Source of the DNA: Closterium sp. Naga37s-1
Lineage: Eukaryota > Streptophyta > Zygnematophyceae > Desmidiales > Closteriaceae
Assembly (NCBI GenBank): GCA_947471745.1
Contig: CANJKZ010000078.1
Coordinates: 2,980,501-3,044,500 of the forward strand
Direction of reading: 5' to 3'
DNA length: 64,000 bases
The notes under the pieces are model-generated. The model saw only the letters and a list, made by a program, of their open reading frames with translations. It made no database searches and was not told the DNA's origin. The position numbers were made by a program, and so were the translations under genes. Below are positions 41,967-51,644 of the stretch, in pieces; position 1 is the stretch's first letter; every line of letters begins with the position of its first letter.

Positions 41967-43973
41967 ATGGCTTCGCTTCGGGTTCTCGCGTTTGATCATG
42001 AGGGCAGACCAATTCAGTTTGACACATGGCTAGACGACCTGCAGCTGTACCTACTGAGCGATTCTAAGGACAGTGTCTCGCTGTTTGACCTAGCGTCAGG
42101 CGCCGCTACTGCCCCTCCCGCCACAGCTGACAACTCGACTCGCTCACAGTGGCTTACTCGTGACCCTGCTGCCCGCTTAGCCATTCGCAACCACCTGCCA
42201 TTAGCTGAATGCGCTCACTTCGGACAGCACAGGACAGTGCAGGCACTGTACGACGCTGTAGTCGCTTGCTACTCCTCCCCTGCCACTGCTGCTCTAGGCC
42301 GCCTCCTTCTGCCCTACCTGTTCCCCGAGCTGTCCGCCTTTACCACAGTCGAGGACCTGGTTTCCCACCTTCGCGCTAGTGACGCTCGCTACCGTGCTGC
42401 CATTCCTGCTGAGTTCCTTGACAGGAACCCGCCCCCGATGTACATCACTCTCTACTTTATAGTCAACCGCCTCCCTGACTCTCTTCGCTCTGTCAGGGAC
42501 CACTTCCTCTCTCTTGACCCCACCTCCCTCACTGTTGACCTCCTCGAGCAGCATCTCCTCGCAGCTGAGACTAGTGCAGTTGCTGTAGGTGCTGCTCGTG
42601 GCACTCCGCGCCCGCCCTTCTTTGAGGGTTGTTCCCCCTTCCCCCTTGCCCCCTCCTACACCTCTGCTGCTGCTGCTGACGTCTCTGTTCCTGAGGACGT
42701 CGGGGCTGCTTCTGCTAGTGCAAAGCGCCGCAGCAGCAAGGGCAAGGGTGGCCGAGGTGGTGGAGGTGGCAGCGGCGGTGGTGGAGGTGGCAGCAGGAGT
42801 GGTGGTGGGGGCAGCCGTGGAGGTGGTGGTGGCGGTGCGACTATTGGCGGGAGTGGGGGCTCTGGTGGCGGTGGTGGAGGTAGCGGTGGGAGTGGCGGCA
42901 GTGGCGGCAGTGGAGGCGGTGGGACTAGTAGCGGTGGGACTGGCGCTCGGCGTGTCGGTTCTGGGGGTGGCCAGCATCAGCAGCAGCAGCGTCGGAGTGA
43001 GACCCTGTCTCCCCAGCAGCTTTGTGAGTGGTTTCTGCGTGGGGCGTCTGGGGGTAGTTGCCCGTATGTCATTCGCACGGGTGACCGTGCTGGTCAGACT
43101 TGCGGGCAGCTCCACACTCAGCACCGCTGCTTCTCCCACCTCGACGACGCTTGGCATGCTGAGTTTGGTGACGACGTCGAGCTCCCTCACTGGGCAGATC
43201 TGCTTAAGTCTAGGATTGCTATCTTTGACCTAGACTTTGATGCTATTCTTTCTGCTATGTATGCTTTGTCTGTTAGTGGTGAGGGTGACTGTTACCGGTG
43301 TGTGCCGCCTGACCCAGGTATAGCCGCTGCTGCTCTAGGTGCTAGTGAGTCTGGTACTCTCCCTGGTACTGCGCCTGCTGAGGCCTTGCACACGTTCACG
43401 TTGGACTCCGGCGCCTCGCGCTGTTTCTTTTGTGACAGCACCACCCTCACTCCTCTTCCTGCACCTGTCCCGGTCAGACTGGCTGACCCCTCCGGGGGCC
43501 CGGTCGTGGCCCGTTCCTCCACTGTCCTCCCGTGTTCGGCGGTTCCGTCCAGCTCACTGTCAGGTCTTCACCTCCCCTCGTTCTCTACGAACTTGGTGAG
43601 TACCGCTGCCCTCCAGGATGCGATGGTCACTACCACCACTCCTGGGGGTCAGCGTGTTTTGATCTGCACGTGCACACGGACGGGGCGTCATTTGGCCACG
43701 TTCACTCGTCGGCCAGGGTCGAGTCTGTACACACTCGCTACCGAGCCTTCTCAGGTAGCTGTGTCTGCTCAGGTGTCCACGTTTGGTCAGGTAGCCACCT
43801 CTTGCTCGTGTCGCCTCCTGTCGCACCAGACTCTTCTTTGGCACCACCGCCTGGGTCACCCCTCCCTGCCTCGCCTTCGTGGCATGCACTCTCGTCTTCT
43901 TGTCTCTGGTCTCCCCAGATCTCTGCCTCCCCTGCCGCCCTTGCCTGCCCCGCCCTGCCTCCCTTGCGTCTAG
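41967..43973 (+). CDS. Element J gag-protease ORF
   Basis: The longest intact coding unit of the short-LTR family here, 668 codons. Gag residues 1-245 (MASLRVLAFDHEGRPIQFD, SLTVDLLEQHLLAAETSAV), KGKGGRGGGG Gly-rich tail about 255-330, CX13CX3HX4C motif at 43059-43130, then IFDLDFDAILSAMYAL. Aspartic protease LDSGASRCFFCDSTT is near 43400, followed by pre-integrase HHRLGHPSLPRLRGMHS. It ends at TAG 43971-43973, where relatives have GAG (CVEGRQ), so the stop is a mutation. As it stands it could still give gag plus protease. Placed 1 kb after the primer site, behind the GC leader. Confidence 0.88.
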   Translation: MASLRVLAFDHEGRPIQFDTWLDDLQLYLLSDSKDSVSLFDLASGAATAPPATADNSTRSQWLTRDPAARLAIRNHLPLAECAHFGQHRTVQALYDAVVACYSSPATAALGRLLLPYLFPELSAFTTVEDLVSHLRASDARYRAAIPAEFLDRNPPPMYITLYFIVNRLPDSLRSVRDHFLSLDPTSLTVDLLEQHLLAAETSAVAVGAARGTPRPPFFEGCSPFPLAPSYTSAAAADVSVPEDVGAASASAKRRSSKGKGGRGGGGGSGGGGGGSRSGGGGSRGGGGGGATIGGSGGSGGGGGGSGGSGGSGGSGGGGTSSGGTGARRVGSGGGQHQQQQRRSETLSPQQLCEWFLRGASGGSCPYVIRTGDRAGQTCGQLHTQHRCFSHLDDAWHAEFGDDVELPHWADLLKSRIAIFDLDFDAILSAMYALSVSGEGDCYRCVPPDPGIAAAALGASESGTLPGTAPAEALHTFTLDSGASRCFFCDSTTLTPLPAPVPVRLADPSGGPVVARSSTVLPCSAVPSSSLSGLHLPSFSTNLVSTAALQDAMVTTTTPGGQRVLICTCTRTGRHLATFTRRPGSSLYTLATEPSQVAVSAQVSTFGQVATSCSCRLLSHQTLLWHHRLGHPSLPRLRGMHSRLLVSGLPRSLPPLPPLPAPPCLPCV

Positions 43974-44311
43974 GGCCGGCAGAGCGCCGCTCCTCACTCC
44001 TCCTCGTTCCCCCCAACGACTGCTCCCCTGCAGACTCTCCACATGGACGTGGGGCCCAGCCCGCGTCAGTGGACAGAGCCGCGAGCGCTAATTTCTGCTG
44101 GTAGTTGACGACTACACGCGGTACACCACGGTCTTCCCCTTGTGCAGCAATGGTCAGGTCGTTGATGTCTTCATCCCTTGAATCCGCACAGTCCGTCTCC
44201 AGCTCCGCGAGCGGTTCGGCCAGGACCTTCCTGTCCTGCGTCTGCACTCTGACAGAGGTTGTGAGTTCTCCTCCAGGCTCTTGCGGGACTTTTGTCGTGG
44301 GGAGGGCATTC
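43974..44311 (+). pseudogene. Element J integrase remnant
   Basis: Continues past the TAG: APLQTLHMD, a small deletion in the next codons (GACGTGTGG of relatives is GACGTGG), TAA in ERYF, VDDYTRYTTVF, a TGA at 44179-44181 for Trp, then LHSDRGCEFSSRLL, where Gly is replaced by Cys. It ends at the antisense LTR. Confidence 0.85.
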
Positions 44312-44472
44312 TGTGAGAAAAGTAGGCGAGAATGATGGACTAGGAAAAGGGAAGGGGTACAAGTAGAATGTCGAGAGAAACTTTGTACCCCCTAAGGCTA
44401 AACCCACTATAGCCTAGACAACTATAAACACATAAACTAAGCCTAGATATAACTAGGCATATATGTTTGACA
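44312..44472 (-). repeat. 3' LTR of element K/M
   Basis: 161 bp, TGTCAAACATATATG...TTTTCTCACA on the minus strand, preceded by the purine tract CTATGGGGGTG. It resembles the element E LTRs (shared GGCTATAGTGGGTTTAGCC and CCTTAGGGGGTAC). Confidence 0.85.
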
Positions 44473-45948
44473 CACCCCCATAGGCGAAGTGGGGGATAGC
44501 CAGAACAAGCAATGGTCACAAGACCAGTCAAGATAAGAAGCAAAGCAAAGCAAGCTCAGGGTGGATCACAAAGTCACCACACAGTCCGAGCACAAGCAAA
44601 GGGCCACAAGGCCAGTTCACATGCAGAGTGATCATACCCTAACAAGTGCAAGCATGCAGGTATATAGATAGATCACAGTACAGGCAGAGCTAGAGGCATT
44701 CACAAAGGGCAAGTGAGGAGGAGGCTGGACTGTGAGAGGAGAGGAGATAGGAGGCGACTGCTGATGCTGCAGACACACGGGCAACAGGAGCGGCGCGCAC
44801 TGTGGCTACCGGGGCCGTATCCCCGGACTACAGGAGTAATTGGCTCTGCGGCTAACTCTGAGCGGCAGGAGCAACGGACCCACAGGCGACTGGCTCAGCA
44901 GGCTCGCTGGGCTACCGGAGATTGTAGCCTCCGGACTACTGGCGCTGCTGGCGACACGACGGCTACCTCCGCTCAACCTCCCCCATGACTGTCCCACCCC
45001 CCTTTCACACACCCCTTGCTGCACCCCTAGCTCCACTCCCACGTCACCCCCCTAGCACCACTCCCTCGGCTCCCACACAGCCCACCCCCCTCAGCGGCAG
45101 CTGCAGCAGTGGGAGACGAAGGTGGAGGAGGAGGAGGGGATGGTTCACACACCCGCCACCCCCATACCCGCCACCCCGCAGTTGCACCCACACCCGCTAC
45201 CCCCATACCCTCCCCCACTGCTGCACCTGCAGCAGGGGATGGAGGAGAAGGGGGAGGGCGGGGGGAGGGGCTGGTGCTGCAGATCCCCTCCCCCCCACTG
45301 CTGCACCCGCAGCAGGGGGAGGTAGGAGAAGGGAGGGGGGGGGGGTGGAGGGGGGGGCGCGTGCGCAGGGAAGCGTAGTGCGGGCCGGTAGTGCGGGGGT
45401 AGGGCGCGGGCAGCGCGCAGGCAATGCGGGCTGGCAGTGCACGGGCAGCGTGCTGGCGCTCGTGGGCGACACAGGGCAGCGCGCAGGCAATGCGGGCTGC
45501 GCGCGGATTAGGGCTGGGCTAGCGCGCGGGGCAGAGCAGTGCCAGCTCGCAGGGCAGGGCAGTGCAGCGCGTGTGGGCAGGGCGGGCGCACGGAGCAGAG
45601 AAAGGCAGGCGCGCGCGGGCAGCACACGACGCATGGCAGCAGCAGCAGTGCAGCAGCGCAGGCGGCAGCTTAGCAGCAGCAGCACAGGCGGCAGCAGCAG
45701 CGCAGGCGGCACCAGCAACGCAGGCAGCAACAGCAGCTTAGGCGGGAGCAGCAGCTTAGGCGGGAGCAGCAGGTTAGGCGGGAGCAGCAGCTCATGCGGC
45801 AGCAGCAGCTCAATAGCAGCAGCTGCAGCTTAGCAGCAGTAGCAACAATAGCTTGGCAGTAGCAGCAGCCGAGCAGCTCAGCAGCAGCACGTAGGGCAAG
45901 GCAGGGCAGCAGTTACAGTGCATCGTGCAGAGCAGCGTGCTAGGCAGC

Positions 45949-46318
45949 TGTGAGGATCTAGGATCGAGCTCAGAAAAGTGGGTTTGAATTCAATGATCCA
46001 CCTGGGTACAACACGAGGCTATATGTAGTCTCGACACAAGGCCAATTACCCAGGTGTTACGCGAATGTTCTGAGGGTCGCGAAGCGTCCCGAACAAAACC
46101 TTCCCGAACTTAGTAGAAAGCAATTTGGTGGCAACCGAAAAGGCTTGAGTTCGGTATATGTAACCTGATTCGGTGCTATAACTATAATAACATATAGGAA
46201 TGCACCTAACTTAGGAAATCAAGCATAACTATGCATGATCAATAAAACCCAAGCTAGTAATAGCATAATAAAGTCCATGAAAGCTAGCAAAGCCAGCATA
46301 TGCCGTCGTACTCTCACA
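45949..46318. repeat. Candidate 370-bp solo LTR
   Basis: A clearly less GC-rich island in a GC-rich repeat array, bounded by TGTGAG...CTCACA and by GCAGC on both sides (45944-45948, 46319-46323). No primer site or purine tract. GCAGC is common in the surrounding array, so the duplication alone is weak; the sharp change in base composition supports an insertion. Confidence 0.6.
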
Positions 46319-46760
46319 GCAGCAGGTAGCGGGCAGCACGGCACTAAAGGCAGTAGCAGCAGCTTAGCAGCAGCAGCAGCTTAGCAGCTTAGCAGCAGCA
46401 CACAGGGCAGGGCAGGGCAGTGGGCGTAGTGCAGCGTGCAGAGAAGCTTGCTAGGCAGCAGGCAACGCGCAGCATGTCACTGAGGGCGGAAGCCGCGCAT
46501 GGGCAGGGTAGGCGCGTGCGAGCAGGGCGGCACAGTGCAGCGCGCAGGCAATTCGAGTTGCGCGGGTAGGGTATGGGCAGCGCAGGGCGCAGCAGCGCGC
46601 AGCTCGCAGCAGCGCGGGCAGCGGGCGAGTGCAAGGCAGGGCAGTCGCGCGTGGGTGAGGTAGCGCATGGGGCAGGGCTAGGGGCGCGCCACGGACAGAA
46701 AAAAAAAAAAAAAAAAAAGATCGCGCCCTAGGGGCGCACGACAGGCAGGAAGTAACTATC

Positions 46761-46797
46761 GGTGGGCCCTTACAATTTTCGGTCCTAGGCTAGGAAC
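46761..46797 (-). promoter_or_regulatory. Element K leader hairpin and GGGCCCACC box
   Basis: On the minus strand TTCCTAG and CTAGGA(C) pair around one or two bases shortly after the primer site TGGTATTAAGAGC; GGGCCCACC follows (46769-46761). Confidence 0.5.
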
Positions 46798-46816
46798 GTC
46801 CTAGCTCTTAATACCA

Positions 46817-46951
46817 TGTTGAGATAGGTAGGAAGGAATGAGTCGATTAGGTCAGGGATGGGGGTACAAGCAAGAGTGTCGAGGTGAATTCTGTACCCCC
46901 TAAGGCTAGCCCCTATATAGCCTAGATACATTAAACACATATGTTTTGACA
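46817..46951 (-). repeat. Element K 5' LTR
   Basis: 135 bp, TGTCAAAACATATG...ATCTCAACA on the minus strand, with the primer site next to it. It is distinctly different from the 44312-44472 LTR. Confidence 0.8.
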
Positions 46952-47619
46952 TTTACCCTATGACAAAAGTGAAATTTTGTTTTTTACCCTTTCAAAAATA
47001 ACATACGTATATCTTTCCCTGACTGCACAGGTTAGGCTCCTAGTTAACTAATACCGGATCTTCCTTACCGAGCATCTGGCTATAGATAGCGTGCAGCGAA
47101 CTTGTCGCGTGGTCCCACCACTAGTTTTGTCGCTAACGACCATAGGTGGAAAACTGATCAAATCTGTCGGCGAGCCACAACTTCATCCCGTCGGTAGTTT
47201 GGGCAAGCTTCCAGCCAACTCACCCCGGAAAACGGCCAGAACACCCAATGCCCTCTTCCCACTATGCCAAGTAGCGCGCCAACAGAGGAATGGGGCCCCA
47301 ATGCGTGAATATTGCTGTCCCACGCATGACTTGGCAGTCGCTGTTACGCATTCGCATCAACCGCGCTTCGCGGGCTTCAATCCGTTCAGGGGTGTTTGGA
47401 GTTCGTGATTTCCCAAGGACACCCTTTTTTGTTCTTCCCAAGGGGACCCTTTCCAATGCACAAGGGTCTCTCCGTGACGGGTCACTCAATCATGCATGCC
47501 GAGCACGAGCCAGATCCGTATGGTGGCACAAGAATGGGCTCTCTGTTTTGGGAGTATTACCCCGCCTTTCTGAAAACTAAAGCGTTCCCATATCCCGGCT
47601 GTGGAGTGAAGCCTCCCCT
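46952..47619. other. No gene recognised
   Basis: About 670 bp of non-LTR sequence upstream of the plus-strand hAT-like gene. Short ORFs on both strands have no recognisable domain. It could hold the promoter or an early exon. Confidence 0.4.
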
Positions 47620-48188
47620 GTGCGTCACGTCGGGACTGGTTATCCGGTGAAGCCGCCGAACTCACCGACGGCACTCGAGCCACACCCCTCTTTGCTGCTA
47701 GTTCCTGGCGGTGAGGAAGGCTCGTCCAAGCCATGCACGGTGTCACCGTCAACTGTTAGCAGCACCCTTGTGGAACGACAATGGGTCGGGGCGACGTACA
47801 AGCAGCAAAGGCTATGGGGCACCCCTCCACCCAGAAAGGAGGCATCACTGCAACGCACTATTGCTCCTGCCGCGCCTAAGCCTCCTACTGAAACTGCGGA
47901 AGTTGAGTACGAAGCGATTATGCATACGTATGACACGCAGTGGGTTGGTAAATTCAAATGGCTGTGACTTTATTGCATGACCAACGGTAGGCCATCTTTG
48001 AAATGTTGCATTTGCGTGAAACGTAGAGATCCGTCCGCTCATACGAACCACAGCGTGTGGGGTGAGGGTGGTCGAGACTTGCAGATTGGGAGCATCCGCA
48101 CTCAATCCGCTACCCAAGCACACAAGCAGGCGCAAAAGAACAAGGCGGATGCAGAGGCGGCCAAGGCGAAGTGTTACGAGTGCAGTTG
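47620..48188 (+). pseudogene. Zinc-finger N-terminal exon of the plus hAT-like gene
   Basis: Open except TGA 47965-47967. It reads WVGKFKWL, then LYCMTNGRPSLKCCICVK, GEGGRDLQIGSIRTQSATQA and HKQAQKNKADAEAAKAKC. The W-x-F-x-WL followed by C-x2-C and by GS..T....H..A resembles the BED/TTF-type DNA-binding start of hAT-derived proteins. The next frame (SERARIAISKQKQYIERRHE) may continue it through an intron before element E at 48359. Confidence 0.6.
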
Positions 48189-48358
48189 AGCGAGCGAGCA
48201 AGAATTGCAATTTCGAAGCAAAAACAATACATCGAGCGAAGGCATGAGCAAAGAATATACCGCGAAGCTAGCATGGTAACGCTAACGCGAGAAATTGGGG
48301 TGCACTACGGGCCTAGCGCCGAGGTTGGGAAATGTCTAGGTGGAGGACTGGAGCGCGG

Positions 48359-48490
48359 TGTCAAACATATGTGTTTATATTTCTCTAGGCTGTAGTGGGT
48401 TTAGCCTTAGGGGGTACAGAATCTCTCTCGACATTCTACTTGTACTCCCCCCTTTCACCTAATGAATCATTCTCGTCACTTCTTCTCACA
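48359..48490 (+). repeat. Element E 5' LTR
   Basis: 132 bp, TGTCAAACATATG...CTTCTCACA, 97 percent identical to the 3' copy by eye (4 mismatches). Confidence 0.95.
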
Positions 48491-48522
48491 TAGTATTAGA
48501 GTAGGTTCCTATTGGGCCCACC

Positions 48523-50450
48523 ACCTACTAATGCGCCTACCTAGTTCCTAGCTCGCGCCCGGCCCAGTCTCACGCCCGCGCCCGGCCCGTACCTAGCCCA
48601 CGATAGGCCCGTACCTAGCCCGCGCTCGACCCTTTCTCACGCCCGCGCCTGGCCCCGTACCTAGCCCGCGCCCCGTCAACGCCCGCGACCGGCCCGTACC
48701 TAGCCCGCGACCCGGCCCCGTACCTAGCTTGCGATCGCCCCGTCGACACCCGCGCCCGGCCCCGTACCTAGCCCACACCCCGTCGACGCCCGCGACCAGC
48801 CCGTACCTAGCCCGCGACCCGGCCCCTTACCTAGCCTGCGCCCTGTCGACATCCGTGCCCGGCCCCGTACCTAGCCAGCACCCCGTCGACACCCGCGCCC
48901 GGCCTCGTACCTAGCCCGCGCTCGGCCCCGTTCCTAGCCCAGAGCCCGGCCCCGTACCTAGCTCCGCACCCGGCCCCTTCCCTAGCCCGCGCCCGGCCCA
49001 GTCCCTCGCCCAGTGCCCGGCCCCGTACCTAGCCCTGGCCCGTCGACACCCACGCCTGGCCTCGTCCCTCGCCCAGCGCCCGGCTCCTTGTTTGGCCCCT
49101 CGGCCCCAGTTCAGAGCCCTGCGCCCGGCCCCTTGTTTGGCCCCTCGGCCCCGCACCTCGGCCCCTAGCCTAAGCCCCTAGGCTCGGCCTTCTCGGCCCC
49201 GTGTGTTTGGCCCCTCGGCCCCCTAGGCCCCTCGGCCCCAATTCAGAGCCCAACGCCCGGCCCCGTACCTGCCCAGCGCCCGGCCCCGTACCTAGCCCGC
49301 GCCCGGCCCCGTACCTAGCCCTGCGCCCGGCCCTTTGTTTGGCCCTTCGGCCCCTTGGCCCCTAGCCTCGGCCCCTAGGCTAGGCCTCCTCGGCCCCGTG
49401 TGTTTGGCCCCTTGGCCCCCCCCTAGGCCCCTCGGCCCCAATTCCGAGCCCAGCGCCCGGCCCTGTACCTGCCCAGTGTCCGGCCCCGTACCTAGCCCGC
49501 GCCCAGCCCCGTACCTTGCCTGCGCCCGGCCCCTTGTTTGTCCCCTCGGCCCTTAGGCTCGGCCTCCTCGGCCCCCTAAGCCCCTCGCCTCCGTACCTGC
49601 CCAGCGCCCGGCCCCTTGTTTGGCCCCTCGGCCCCGCCCCTCGGCCCCTCGGCCCCTAGCCTCGGCCACTAGGCTCGGCCTCCTCGGCCCCGTGTGTTTG
49701 GCCCCTTGGCCCCCCCCTAGGCCCCTCCGCCCCAATTCCGAGCCCAGCGCCCGGCCCTGTACCTGCCCAGTGTCCGGCCCCGTACCTAGCCCGCGCCCGG
49801 CCCTGTACCTTGCCTGCACCCGGCCCCTTGTTTGGCCCCTCGGCCCCTAGGCTCGGCCTCCTCGGCCCCCTAAGCCCCTCGCCTCCGTACCTGCCCAGCG
49901 ACCGGCCCCTTGTTTGGCCCCTCGGCCCCGCCCCTCGGCCCCTCGGCCCCTAGCCTCGGCCACTAGGCTCGGCCTCCTCGGCCCCGTGTGTTTGGCCCCT
50001 CGGCCCCCTAGGCCCCTCGGCCCCAATTCAGAGCCCAGCATTCGGCCCCGTACCTGCCCAGCGCCCGGCCCCGTACCTAGCCCGCGCCCGGCCCCGTACC
50101 TTGCCCGCGCCCGGCCCCTTGTTTGGCCCCTCGGCCCCGCCTCTCGGCCCCTCGGCCCCTAGCTACGGCTCCTAGGCTCGGCCTCCTCGGCCCCCTAAGC
50201 CCCTCGCCTCCGTACCTGCCCAGCGCCCGGCCCCTTGTTTGGCCCCTCGGCCCCATCTCTAGGCCCCTCGGCCCCTAGCCTCGGCTACTAGGCTCGGCCT
50301 CCTCGGCCCTCGTGTTTGGCCCCTCGGCCCTCTTGTTTGGCCCCTCGGCCCCCTAGGCCTCTCGGCCCCCTAGGCCCCTCGGCCCCTCGGCCCCTAGGCC
50401 CTCTTGTTTGGCCCCTCGGCCCCTAGGTCCCTCGGCTCCGCCCCTTCGCT
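48523..50450 (+). repeat. Element E GC-rich tandem leader
   Basis: About 1.9 kb in two modules. To about 49320, units around CCCGGCCCCGTACCTAGC with GTCGACRCCCGCG inserts. From 49080 to 50450, higher-order repeats of about 230-300 bp built from TTGTTTGGCCCCTCGGCCCC and CTAGGCTCGGCCTCCTCGG. No start codon context suggests translation. Confidence 0.9.
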
Positions 50451-50483
50451 ACTGCTACTGCTGCTCCTGAGCCCTGCGCCACT

Positions 50484-51644
50484 ATGGCTTTGCTTAGAGT
50501 TCTTGCGTTCGACCCGAAGGGCAGGCCTGTAGCATTTGACACGTGGCACGACGATCTGCAACTGTACCTACTGAGCGATCGTAAGGACAGTGTCTCACTA
50601 TTTGACCACGTGTCCGGTGTCGCTCCAGCCCCTCCCGCCACAGCTGACATTTCGACTCGTTCCCAGTGGCTGTCTCGTGATGCTACTGCCCGCTCAGCCA
50701 TTCACAACCACCTGCCTGCGACCGAATGTGCTCACTTTGGAGAGCACAGGACAGCACAGGCCCTGTACGACGCTGTCGTTGCTCGCTACTCCTCCCCTGC
50801 CACTGCTGCTATTGGCAGGCTGTTACTGCCTTACCTGTTCCCTGAGCTGTCGGCTTTTGCCACAGTAGCGGACCTGGTTACCCACCTGCGCACTAGCGAC
50901 GCTCGCTACCGCGCTACCGTCTCTGCTGAGTTCCTTCCCACGAACCAGCCCCCCATGTTCATCACCCTCTACTTCATAGTCACTCGCCTCCCTGACTCCC
51001 TTCGCTCTGTCAGGGACCACTTCCTCACCCTCGACCCCACCTCCCTCACTGTTGACCTCCTCGAGCAGCATCTCCTCGCAGCTGAGACTAGTGCAGTTGC
51101 TGTAGGTGCTGCTTGTGGCACTCCGCGCTCACCCTTCTTTGAGGGGTGCTCCCCCTCCCCCCTTTCCTCCTCCTTCGCCTCTGCTGCTGCTGCTGCTGCA
51201 GACGTCTCTGTTCCTGAGGACGTTGGTGCTGCTTCGACTAGTGCGAAGCGCCGCAACAGCAAGGGCAAGGGTGGCCGGGGTAGTGGAGGAGGCAGCGGTG
51301 GTGGTGGAGGTGGCAGTGGGAGCGGTAGTGCGGGCAGTGGTAGAGGAGGTGGAGGCGGTGGAGGTGGTGGCGGCGGTGGGACCGGTGGCGGAGGTGGAGG
51401 CTCTGGTGGCGGCGGTGGAGGCAGCGGAGGGGGTGGCGGCAGTGGAGGCGGTGGGACCAGTGGTGGTCGGTCTGGACCTCAGCGTGGAGGCCCTGGTGGT
51501 GGTCGGGGCCAGCACCAGCAGCGTCGGAATGAGACCCAGACGCCCCAGCAGCTCCGTGAGTGGTTGGTTCAGCGTGGGGCGGGTGAGGGTAGTTGTCATT
51601 CGCACGAGTGCCCGTGCGGGCCGGACCTGCGGGAGGTTTCACAC
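50484..51644 (+). CDS. Element E gag
   Basis: MALLRVLAFDPKGRPVAFD, the family gag with LGEHRTAQALYDAVVARYSS-like blocks, LLPYLFPELSAFATVADL, SLTVDLLEQHLLAAETSAV, FFEGCSPSPLSSS, then a long Gly-rich tail (51260-51460). A small deletion near 51595 removes the first Cys region of the CX13CX3HX4C motif and shifts the frame; the true sequence continues as RAGRTCGRFHTECRCF in another frame. Confidence 0.85.

Larger units (their letters stand above)
40814..44311 (+). mobile_element. Element J: short-LTR copia, 3'-truncated
   Basis: LTR 40814-40945, primer site TGGAATCAGAGCAGG, GGGCCCACC box (40967-40975), GC leader, gag-protease ORF and most of integrase. Cut at 44312 by an antisense LTR. RT, RNase H and the 3' LTR are not found beyond that insertion. 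Confidence 0.85.
44473..46816 (-). mobile_element. Interior of non-coding LTR element K/M
   Basis: No gag or pol. From the left: an antisense 3' untranslated stretch matching those of E and N (44473-44690); a block shared with element H (44692-44915); G-tract repeats (45105-45360); CAG/GCAGGG-type repeats (45360-45945 and 46315-46690); an A run (46700-46718); a leader with GGGCCCACC (46769-46761). A solo LTR splits it at 45949-46318. The two outer LTRs belong to different subfamilies and their flanks (CATTC, TTTAC) disagree. It is therefore a chimera or two joined elements. Confidence 0.65.

Noticed and set aside
44312..46951. A single LTR element bounded by the two antisense LTRs
   Set aside because: The LTRs differ too much and the flanking five bases (CATTC and TTTAC) do not match, so one clean insertion is unlikely.
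48540..50450. Regular GC-rich direct repeats that might suggest a CRISPR array
   Set aside because: Units are adjacent and degenerate without unique spacers, they lie in a retrotransposon leader, and the sequence is eukaryotic.
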